From Deltaproteobacteria bacterium (GTDB lineage Bacteria; SAR324; NAC60-12), in the NCBI GenBank assembly GCA_002707655.1, contig PANO01000017.1, positions 18,417 to 24,895 on the forward strand: DNA of 6,479 nucleotides, given 5' to 3'. Below, piece by piece: positions 1 through 5,421 of this stretch. The translations under genes were made by a program, and so were the position numbers. The stretch's first letter is position 1. Every line of letters starts with the position of its first letter. Below the pieces are notes generated by a model, which searched no databases, was not told the origin of the DNA, and saw only the letters and a program-made list of their open reading frames with translations.

Positions 1-183
1 AGCGCATCCGGAATCACCGGGGCGCTGCAATTGGGGTTTGGAGTGCTGGGCGGGTCGCTCGTCGCTACGGTGGGCGGTTACGAGCAGGTGGCTCAGGGCT
101 TTCTCGTGTTGCTCGGTTTTGCGGTCGTGGCTGTAGGATCTTCGCTGCTGGCACTGCGAGTCAAACCTGCTCAGGCACCTTGA
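1..183 (+). CDS. MFS transporter, Bcr/CflA-like, C-terminal fragment
   Basis: Frame 1 is open from the window edge to TGA at 181-183, giving the last 60 residues of a protein whose start lies outside the window. The residues form two hydrophobic stretches (about 5-25 and 34-54) separated by a short loop with Tyr-Glu-Gln, then a short polar tail (RVKPAQAP). The start of the fragment (SASGITGALQLGFG) resembles the Gly/Ala-rich eleventh helix of the Bcr/CflA drug-efflux branch of the major facilitator superfamily, where an AG-x-AS-x-x-x-G-x-x-Q pattern is common. By family knowledge such proteins are inner-membrane proton-coupled exporters of drugs or metabolites; the substrate cannot be inferred. 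Its stop lies one base from the stop of the convergent minus-strand gene, with no terminator-like hairpin between. The membrane-protein call is firm; the subfamily is tentative. Confidence 0.6.
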   Translation, partial: SASGITGALQLGFGVLGGSLVATVGGYEQVAQGFLVLLGFAVVAVGSSLLALRVKPAQAP

Positions 184-184
184 T

Positions 185-601
185 TCAACTACCGGGCTTC
201 TTCACCTCAAACCAATACTCCAACCGCACCGGACCCTTTCCGGCGTTGCCCCACTGCAAGCAGTACACTTGCGCTTGTTCAGCAGTGAACTCCCCTTCGA
301 ACTGAGTAAGCTCCTGCTCTGGAATCGGGCGGTGATCCGAGCGGTCGTGGTAGTGCAGGTTGAAGCGCACGGGTGCCGGGGTGCTGAATCCGTAAGCCAG
401 TATCCAGTCCGTCCGCAGTTCCACACAACGTTCGTAGCGGTTTTTGGAGGGCAGGTTGACGGCAATTGATTCCGACTCCTGCTTCGCAAGATTGTGTGTG
501 GGTTGCGTGGTGGGAAACTGCTCGACGGCCCAGAAAGAGAAGGCCAGTAAAACACTGCTGGTGATCAGGAAAATCCAGAAGTAACGAATGGCAATGTCCA
601 T
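185..601 (-). CDS. Small membrane-anchored protein with GOLD-like beta domain
   Basis: This is a 138-residue protein and the last gene of the minus-strand operon. Residues about 7-26 form one hydrophobic helix (YFWIFLITSS...), which reads as an N-terminal membrane anchor or uncleaved signal. A polar linker (27-55) follows, then a compact beta-rich domain (56-136). That domain contains a pair of cysteines (C59, C114) that could form a disulfide, the segment RFNLHYHD (79-86), and the segment GEFTAEQAQVYCLQWGN (103-119). The pattern of a HYH strand followed by a G-x-F-T-A...YC-x-x-W strand recalls the GOLD/emp24-type beta-sandwich found in small uncharacterised bacterial proteins; this is recognition by eye. 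The ATG at 599-601 lies 3 bases after the stop of the kinase gene upstream and has no visible Shine-Dalgarno sequence, so translation is probably coupled. Function unknown; a periplasmic location is inferred. Confidence 0.7.
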   Translation of the reverse strand: MDIAIRYFWIFLITSSVLLAFSFWAVEQFPTTQPTHNLAKQESESIAVNLPSKNRYERCVELRTDWILAYGFSTPAPVRFNLHYHDRSDHRPIPEQELTQFEGEFTAEQAQVYCLQWGNAGKGPVRLEYWFEVKKPGS

Positions 602-604
602 GGT

Positions 605-1210
605 TCAGAGTGGGTGCTGTTGAAGGAAACGGTCTGCGAAATAGTCGAGTCGGCTGTTGGGACCATTCTCGATCACCAAATTTGCAAATTGTTTGGTGGG
701 CTGGACAAAGCCAAGATAGGCGGGCCGCACGAAAGTCAGGTACTGATTAAGGCTGTATTCCGCAGTCACCCCCTGCTCTCGGACATCCCGCAGACAGCGC
801 CGGACGACCGCCACATCCGGAGGGCTTTCCAGAAAGAACGAATAGCTCAGCAGGCCCCGCAGGCTGGCGTGCATGAGAATATACAACCCTTCGAGGATCA
901 GATAATTGCCCGGTGCAATCCGCACGGTCTCGCGCTTGCGCTTTCCGGACTCCCAATCGAACTGTGGCATCCGGATGGGTTTGCCTTGCCGCAGGTCATC
1001 GAAGTGCTGGCGGTACAGCCGAAAGTCGAACGCCGGAGGGATGTCGTAGTCGTGTTTTTCGTTAGGAACACCGTCGGGCCTGTTGAGGTAGTACTGATCC
1101 AACGACAGGATGGTTGCTTTGGGCAAACGTCGCGCCAGCAGATTACTAAAGAGCGTTTTTCCGGAGCCAGAGCCACCGGCCACACCAATCAATTTCAGGT
1201 CGCCTGCCAC
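605..1210 (-). CDS. Uridine kinase-family P-loop kinase
   Basis: This 201-residue protein matches the uridine kinase / phosphoribulokinase P-loop family over its whole length, which is close to the usual size of about 210. Visible motifs are the Walker A GGSGSGKT (12-19); SLDQYY (36-41) with D38 at the position of the catalytic aspartate; DYDIPPAFD (54-62), the counterpart of NFDHPDAFD; PQFD (82-85); a basic run GKRKRET (89-95); LEG (106-108); RRCLRDVREQG (137-147), the lid; and NQYLTFVRP (155-163). Canonical enzymes phosphorylate uridine or cytidine with GTP or ATP in cytosolic pyrimidine salvage. Here the base-recognition positions equivalent to human UCK2 Tyr112, His117 and Arg176 are Phe84, Gly89 and Val148, so the substrate may differ. 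The GTG start is supported by AGGAG eight bases upstream, lying inside the end of the BioD-like gene, which it overlaps by 16 bases. The family call is strong; the substrate is uncertain. Confidence 0.88.
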   Translation of the reverse strand: MAGDLKLIGVAGGSGSGKTLFSNLLARRLPKATILSLDQYYLNRPDGVPNEKHDYDIPPAFDFRLYRQHFDDLRQGKPIRMPQFDWESGKRKRETVRIAPGNYLILEGLYILMHASLRGLLSYSFFLESPPDVAVVRRCLRDVREQGVTAEYSLNQYLTFVRPAYLGFVQPTKQFANLVIENGPNSRLDYFADRFLQQHPL

Positions 1211-1917
1211 GCTTCGAACTCCTGCATTCGTTCCGGTTCAAGCTGGGATTCCAGCGCCTCGGCAATCACCTCCACATCTTCAAGCCCGTTGCGAAAGTAG
1301 GGCATCATCCCCCACGCCTGCAGCCCCAAGGTTTCCTCCAGACGCAACCACTGAAACTGAATCAAGTCGCCGTCCCGTTCGTCATCACGATTATTGAGCC
1401 AAAGACAGACTTCGCATCCGGAAGCTTGCAGTTGTGGAATCGCCAGCAGGGTTTGCTCTACCGCAGGTTCCGAGAAATCCGTGACCCAGCAGACGGTTGG
1501 GGTCCAGTGATTCAGCAGGGTTTGCACGGTCAGTCCTTCGGCAAGCGGTGTGTTCACTCCCGGAGGCAATTCGCTGAGCAACACCGCATAACGTTTGCTC
1601 AACAACAAGTGCCGCTCCGCCAGCGTTTTCTCCACAATCCGGACACCATCGCGCTGGGCCGCAAGCTGGGGAGGAAGAGTGCTGTTGAAGAGGTAGGGAT
1701 TGAGCAGGCTGATGTGTTCCGGAAGTTCAGCGCAGGCCTGAAATCGTTCAGCATCGCTGGGCAAATCGTCAGCGTTGTACTGCAACCATCCCGTGTCCAC
1801 CGGTTTCCACGCAGCAGCGTTTTTGCCACGTTTGCTCAGCAGCCGGAGCAGTCCCAAGGCCAGCAGCGTTTTGCCGCAGCCTCGCTGTGGTCCTCCGACG
1901 GCGACCTGCCGAGTCAC
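1195..1917 (-). CDS. BioD-like (dethiobiotin synthase family) P-loop enzyme
   Basis: This 240-residue protein has the fold-level signature of dethiobiotin synthase. Walker A is GPQRGCGKT (9-17) in place of the usual GTDTxVGKT. KPVDTG (38-43) has K38 at the substrate-lysine position. SDA (54-56) has D55 at a metal-ligand position, and NPYLF (73-77) and PPQLAAQ (82-88) follow. E116 aligns with the third metal ligand, but the following Gly-Ala-Gly-Gly loop is Leu-Pro-Pro-Gly (117-120). The Asn-His pair expected near the second half is replaced by Glu-Gln (in EPAVEQTLL). BioD makes dethiobiotin from diaminopelargonate, CO2 and ATP. ATP and metal binding look kept while the substrate side is rebuilt, so a different substrate is possible. 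The GTG start shares a GTGA overlap with the upstream stop; GAGGAG lies close to it (2-base gap). No other biotin gene is in view. Confidence 0.8.
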   Translation of the reverse strand: MTRQVAVGGPQRGCGKTLLALGLLRLLSKRGKNAAAWKPVDTGWLQYNADDLPSDAERFQACAELPEHISLLNPYLFNSTLPPQLAAQRDGVRIVEKTLAERHLLLSKRYAVLLSELPPGVNTPLAEGLTVQTLLNHWTPTVCWVTDFSEPAVEQTLLAIPQLQASGCEVCLWLNNRDDERDGDLIQFQWLRLEETLGLQAWGMMPYFRNGLEDVEVIAEALESQLEPERMQEFEAWQAT

Positions 1918-2390
1918 TTCTCCTCTGTTCCCGTGAAGACGGTGCGTTCCTGAAGGTCTTCCAGTTGCAGCCTTTCCCGCGATTGGAGTTCATTGGTGAC
2001 ATCCAGCACGGTGAGGTAGCGATCCCGGGGCTTGAACTTGCGTCCCGCCCGCAGCTTTTCCCGGATGCGCTCCTGCTCCAGAAACTCCCAGACCACGATG
2101 GTCTTGCCCTTGCGGTCAAGCGTGATCGCCTTCAACTCATCCTCGCCGAAGCCGGCACCCTTTGCAGCGGTCATCAGGGTTTCGAGTTCCTTGACGAACT
2201 GCTTGCGCTCGCGCTCAAGCCTCCGGGCTTTTTCGTCCAAGTCCGCAATCGACTGGGCGTGCAACGGCGGTGGCAGCAAGGCGGATTCCCCCAAGAACAA
2301 AAGGGTGAAGGCCAGCAGTAAGCCGACCGAGGCGTGAGAGATGAGACGTGAGTACGGAAAATGCATAACTTGCACTGGTTTCAGAAGCAC
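1914..2390 (-). CDS. Hypothetical secreted coiled-coil protein
   Basis: This is the first gene of the minus-strand operon, with no recognised family. From the GTG at 2390 it has 158 residues; an in-frame ATG at 2366 (residue 9) gives 150 residues and a more typical signal peptide: Arg15, a hydrophobic core at about 22-34, and a likely signal-peptidase site LHA|QS after residue 45. Neither start has a strong Shine-Dalgarno sequence; AAAAAGG lies 3 bases before the GTG, slightly favouring it. The mature part begins with a charged helix (about 48-72, rich in Glu, Arg and Lys, coiled-coil-like), then a Gly-containing turn (AAKGAGFGEDEL), a probable beta strand (TIVVWEF) and a basic segment (KLRAGRKFKPRDRYLTVLDV). 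The end is again charged and helical. An exported or periplasmic role is inferred. Its 3' end overlaps the BioD-like gene by four bases. Confidence 0.75.
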   Translation of the reverse strand: MLLKPVQVMHFPYSRLISHASVGLLLAFTLLFLGESALLPPPLHAQSIADLDEKARRLERERKQFVKELETLMTAAKGAGFGEDELKAITLDRKGKTIVVWEFLEQERIREKLRAGRKFKPRDRYLTVLDVTNELQSRERLQLEDLQERTVFTGTEEK

Positions 2391-2414
2391 AAACCTTTTT
2401 CAGGCAGTTCTCGC

Positions 2415-3038
2415 ATGACTCCGCCATGCAAGCGGCAAGCAAAAGTGGCGAATCCACAAAAGAAGCGGTTGCGTCCGCTCATCCTCCTGCTCGTGGCCCT
2501 CGGGGTCTTGCTGAGTTTTGGATGCAGTGCCACACCAGAACCGGAGCCACGCTCAGCGCTCCAGTACTTCCAGGCGGGCAACCTCGCACTCAATCGTCGA
2601 GATTACTCCACCTCGGTCTGGAATTACCTGCGGGCGATCAGCCTCAACGACGAAACTCCGGAATTTCACTACAACCTTGGACTCGCCTACTACCACATCG
2701 GCAACTACCCGGAGGCCATTGACGCTTTCACAAGCGTGGAGCAGCTGCGTCCAGATCACGCCGACACTTACTATAACATGGCACTGGCATATCATAAACT
2801 CTCTCGCACGGACTTGGCAGACAAATACTACAACCGATACCAAGATCTGTTGAGCATCCGCAAGGCCCGCCAGCGTCTGGAACAATCCAAATCGGATGCG
2901 CAAAAAGCGATGTCGGCCTCCAACACTCCGTCCCAGACCAAACCCTTGGCCAAACCGACTAGACGTTCCACGAAAAAATCCGCCTCGCCCACTCAGCCCA
3001 AAGCCGCCTTTTCCAATCAAGTTCCCAAGTGGGACTGA
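2415..3038 (+). CDS. TPR-repeat protein, probable lipoprotein
   Basis: The protein has 207 residues from the ATG at 2415. A basic segment (KKRLR, 16-20) and a hydrophobic core (21-35) end at LSFGC, with Cys37 a plausible but non-classical lipobox cysteine (Phe and Ser at -2 and -3). Three tetratricopeptide repeats follow at about 48-81, 82-115 and 116-146, with typical spacing of Tyr, Gly, Ala and Pro (for example YNLGLAYYHIGNYPEAIDAF). The C-terminal 55 residues are Lys/Ser/Pro-rich and look disordered. TPR proteins act as scaffolds; the partner is unknown. An ATG at 2361 also lies in frame but would overlap the divergent gene and give an overlong pre-signal segment. A GTG at 2445 would give a textbook lipoprotein signal (MANPQKKR...). 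No start has a convincing Shine-Dalgarno sequence. The gene is transcribed divergently from the operon to its left. Confidence 0.82.
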   Translation: MTPPCKRQAKVANPQKKRLRPLILLLVALGVLLSFGCSATPEPEPRSALQYFQAGNLALNRRDYSTSVWNYLRAISLNDETPEFHYNLGLAYYHIGNYPEAIDAFTSVEQLRPDHADTYYNMALAYHKLSRTDLADKYYNRYQDLLSIRKARQRLEQSKSDAQKAMSASNTPSQTKPLAKPTRRSTKKSASPTQPKAAFSNQVPKWD

Positions 3039-3096
3039 AGCCTCGGATTTTTTCCTAGGGACAGACGGCAAAACTCTCCGGAAGCACGGAAGCGTC

Positions 3097-3124
3097 TTGG
3101 CTCTCCCATCTGCTTTGCTATGCT
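3097..3124 (+). promoter_or_regulatory. Putative sigma-70 promoter for the purH cluster
   Basis: TTGGCT at 3097-3102 and TATGCT at 3119-3124 are spaced 16 bases apart, and TG at 3116-3117 gives an extended -10 (TGCTATGCT). This lies in the 92-base gap between the TPR gene and purH. A start about 7 bases below the -10 would fall on the A of the purH ATG at 3131, giving a leaderless or nearly leaderless transcript. Each hexamer matches the consensus at four of six positions, so this is a by-eye prediction. Confidence 0.4.
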
Positions 3125-3130
3125 GGGAGC

Positions 3131-4327
3131 ATGAGTATCATCCGCACCTACCTCCCGCAGTTCGATCTCAAGTACGGCTGCAATCCGGACCAGCAACCCG
3201 CTGCCATCCTCAGCATGGAGGGCCAGCCGCTGCCTTTCCGCATTGTCAACGGGCAACCGGGCTACATCAACCTGCTGGACGCGCTCAACGCCTGGGCACT
3301 GGTCCGGGAACTTGATGCTGTGCTCGACCTCCCCGCCGCGACCTCCTTCAAGCATGTCAGCCCCGCCGGAGCTGCCCTCGGAGTTCCACTCGACGAATCG
3401 TTGCGGGCGACTTACGAAGTGGTCGAAACGGAACTCACGGACCTCGCTGTGGCCTACGTTCGGGCGCGTGGGGCCGACCCGCGTTCCTCCTTCGGAGATT
3501 TCATCGCGCTCAGCCGTCCAGTGGATTTGGCGACTGCAAAAATCATCAAACCGCTGGTTTCGGATGGCCTGATTGCCCCCGGATTTGAGAAAGGCACAGC
3601 AGAAATTTTAAGTACGAAGAAGCTGGGCCGCTACGTTTTGCTGGAAGCCGATCCGTTGCACACGCCACTTGCTGAGGAGTTCCGGGAGATGCAAGGCGTG
3701 GTCTTCCGGCAAAAACGTTCCGCCCAACCACTCAACGCAGCAACCCTGTTGAGCCACCGAGTCACCGCAAAGACGGATCTGCCTCCGGACGTAGCGCGGG
3801 ATTTAGTGTTGGCGGCAATTGCGCTCAAGTACACACAATCCAATTCGGTGGGGTACGCGAAGGATGGCCAGATGCTCGGCATTGGCGCAGGACAACAGAG
3901 CCGCATTGATTGCATCAAACTCGCCGGATGCAAGGTGGACACCTGGTGGTTGCGGCAACATCCGCAGGTTCAGAAATTGCTGTTCCGTCCGGAGGTGAAA
4001 GCGGTGGATTGCACCAATGCCCGTATCGCCTACCTTGAAGGCGACATGACCCCGTCAGAACACGAGGCGTGGCGGACGCTCTTCACAGAAACTCCGGAGC
4101 CGATTTCCACAGAATCCCGCCGCGAGTGGCTGGGAAAAATCCGGGGCGTGTCGCTTGCCTCCGATGCCTTTTTCCCCTTCCGGGACAACCTCGATCACGC
4201 CGCTCAACGTGGGGTGCAGTACGTCGTGCAGCCCGGAGGCAGTGCGCGGGACAAATCCGTGATTGCCGCCGCCAATGAACACGGCATGGTGATGACCTTT
4301 TCCGGCCTTCGCCTTTTTCATCATTGA
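3131..4327 (+). CDS. purH: Stand-alone AICAR formyltransferase (PurH C-terminal half)
   Basis: This 398-residue protein is the AICAR transformylase domain of PurH without the N-terminal IMP cyclohydrolase domain; bifunctional PurH is usually about 510-530 residues. It begins directly at LKYGCNPDQ (13-21), where the transformylase part starts. KHVSPAGAA (74-82) supplies the catalytic Lys-His pair. KYTQSNSV (233-240), GIGAGQQSRID (250-260), SDAFFPFRDN (about 343-352), a QPGGS-x-RD segment and the terminal TFSGLRLFHH complete the family pattern. It transfers a formyl group from 10-formyl-tetrahydrofolate to AICAR, the second-last step of purine synthesis in the cytosol. Ring closure to IMP must be done by a protein encoded elsewhere. 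The ATG is preceded by GGGAG at only one base distance, which suits a leaderless start better than Shine-Dalgarno initiation. It is first in a cluster with the HAD and DCC genes. Confidence 0.93.
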   Translation: MSIIRTYLPQFDLKYGCNPDQQPAAILSMEGQPLPFRIVNGQPGYINLLDALNAWALVRELDAVLDLPAATSFKHVSPAGAALGVPLDESLRATYEVVETELTDLAVAYVRARGADPRSSFGDFIALSRPVDLATAKIIKPLVSDGLIAPGFEKGTAEILSTKKLGRYVLLEADPLHTPLAEEFREMQGVVFRQKRSAQPLNAATLLSHRVTAKTDLPPDVARDLVLAAIALKYTQSNSVGYAKDGQMLGIGAGQQSRIDCIKLAGCKVDTWWLRQHPQVQKLLFRPEVKAVDCTNARIAYLEGDMTPSEHEAWRTLFTETPEPISTESRREWLGKIRGVSLASDAFFPFRDNLDHAAQRGVQYVVQPGGSARDKSVIAAANEHGMVMTFSGLRLFHH

Positions 4328-4336
4328 GGCGACGAT

Positions 4337-4999
4337 ATGACAATCCAAGGACTCCTGCTCGACTTTGACGGCACTCTGCTTGATTCGGAACCTTGGCATC
4401 ATCAGGCGTGGAATGCGGTGTTGTGGGAGCATCAAATTCAGCTTACAGAAGCGCAGTACATGGAATTGCTCGTGGGACACTCCACCGCCCACTGCGCAGG
4501 AATCGTCAATCGGCACTTTGGCACCAGCTTCGCAGAAAAATGGCTGGTAGACACCGTGGATGCGCAGGTCAACGAGTGGTTTCACTCGCGGCCACTTCCG
4601 GAAAATTCCGAAGTTGAAACGCTGCTGCGCTGGAGCCGGAAAGCGGGATTGCATGTGGCGGTGGTGACCGGAAGTTCACGGCTGCTCGTGGAAACCGCCT
4701 TGGAGCGCACCGGCTGGCAGCAGTTGATCGAGCTGATCGTTGCGGACGATGATGTCCAGCACGGCAAACCGCACCCGGAAGGCTACCTCGCGGCGCTCCA
4801 GCAGTTTGGCTTGGAGCCAGAGGCAGCGGTGGCCATCGAAGATTCCGCAACAGGAGCCGCAGCCGCACTGGCCGCAGGAGTCGCTTGTCTGATTTGTTCC
4901 AACCGCTTCACCGACCAGCAATCTTTTCCAGAAGACACTCACCGCATCCGTTCGCTGCAAGATGCCCAACGCTGGATTGGCGAACGGTTGGCAGAGTGA
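4337..4999 (+). CDS. HAD-superfamily hydrolase, beta-phosphoglucomutase-like
   Basis: This 220-residue protein has all four HAD motifs. Motif I is DFDGTLLDSE (9-18), with the nucleophile D9 and acid/base D11. Motif II is VVTGSS (109-114), motif III is K144 in GKPHPEGY, and motif IV is EDS (168-170), followed by TGAAAALAAG. A helical cap of the subfamily I type lies between about residues 17 and 85, as in beta-phosphoglucomutase and phosphoglycolate phosphatase relatives. By family knowledge it is a cytosolic Mg-dependent phosphatase or phosphomutase on a small phosphorylated metabolite; the substrate cannot be told from sequence alone. The ATG lies 9 bases after the purH stop and is served by GAGG, which overlaps that stop (TGAGG) with an 8-base spacing. 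The gene is therefore probably co-transcribed and translationally coupled with purH. Confidence 0.9.
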   Translation: MTIQGLLLDFDGTLLDSEPWHHQAWNAVLWEHQIQLTEAQYMELLVGHSTAHCAGIVNRHFGTSFAEKWLVDTVDAQVNEWFHSRPLPENSEVETLLRWSRKAGLHVAVVTGSSRLLVETALERTGWQQLIELIVADDDVQHGKPHPEGYLAALQQFGLEPEAAVAIEDSATGAAAALAAGVACLICSNRFTDQQSFPEDTHRIRSLQDAQRWIGERLAE

Positions 5000-5001
5000 G
5001 C

Positions 5002-5421
5002 ATGGCGCAAAGCGACCCCGCTCCGGAAACCCCGGTCCTGCTGTTTGACGGAACCTGCGTCCTTTGCAACCATGCCGTCCAGTTCATCCTCAAAAATGAA
5101 TCAGAAACACGCTTGCATTTTGCCTCGTTGCAGAGTGATTTGGGGCAACGCCTGCTCCGTGAGCATCGGGTTCCCACGCAACTGGACTCGATGGTGCTGG
5201 TTGAACACGACGGCGCACACGCCAAAAGCGAGGCGGTTTGGCGCATCGCCCAATGGCTACAACCACCGTGGCAATGGCTGAACGGACTACGCTGGATCCC
5301 GCGTTTCTTGCGTGATTGGGGCTACGATGTCGTCGCCCGCAATCGCTATCACTGGTTCGGCACCCAAGACGCCTGCCTGATTCCGGACGAGCAGCAGCGA
5401 GCGCGTTTTCTAGATTTGTAG
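5002..5421 (+). CDS. DCC-family thiol-disulfide oxidoreductase (DUF393)
   Basis: The protein has 139 residues from the ATG at 5002, 2 bases after the HAD stop. An in-frame ATG 117 bases further upstream lies wholly inside the HAD gene and adds 39 residues unrelated to the family, so it is rejected. The hallmark is LLFDGTCVLCN (13-23), the DxxCxxC motif with D16, C19 and C22. The second half has the usual WLNGLRWIPRFLRDWGYDVVARNRYHWFG order and ends DACLIPDEQQRARFLDL (split here only by reading), typical of the YuxK/DCC family of small soluble proteins. The paired cysteines suggest thiol-disulfide chemistry, but the physiological substrate of the family is not well established. The stop codon lies inside the 3' end of prmC on the opposite strand (12-base convergent overlap). 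Family assignment is confident; function is general only. Confidence 0.9.
   Translation: MAQSDPAPETPVLLFDGTCVLCNHAVQFILKNESETRLHFASLQSDLGQRLLREHRVPTQLDSMVLVEHDGAHAKSEAVWRIAQWLQPPWQWLNGLRWIPRFLRDWGYDVVARNRYHWFGTQDACLIPDEQQRARFLDL

Noticed and set aside
614..1300. A 228-codon open frame on the plus strand opposite the kinase gene
   Set aside because: It is antisense to a clearly recognisable uridine-kinase-family gene and the end of the BioD-like gene, and its translation shows no domain pattern.
605..1917. The two P-loop genes as part of a biotin or pyrimidine-salvage operon
   Set aside because: No other biotin or pyrimidine gene is adjacent, and the substrate-facing residues of both proteins depart from the canonical enzymes.
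1426..1953. A 175-codon plus-strand frame opposite the BioD-like gene
   Set aside because: It is a shadow of a high-GC gene on the other strand, with no plausible protein features.
3039..3096. Possible terminator after the TPR gene (T-run near 3049 with CCT/AGG flanks)
   Set aside because: The T-run is inside the would-be loop rather than after a stem, and the stem is too short to support.
4055..4654. A 199-codon minus-strand frame opposite purH and the HAD gene
   Set aside because: It spans the junction of two well-supported plus-strand genes and encodes no recognisable motif.
4885..5001. An upstream in-frame ATG extending the DCC protein by 39 residues
   Set aside because: The extension lies wholly inside the HAD gene and carries no family sequence, while the ATG at 5002 puts DxxCxxC at the usual distance from the N-terminus.
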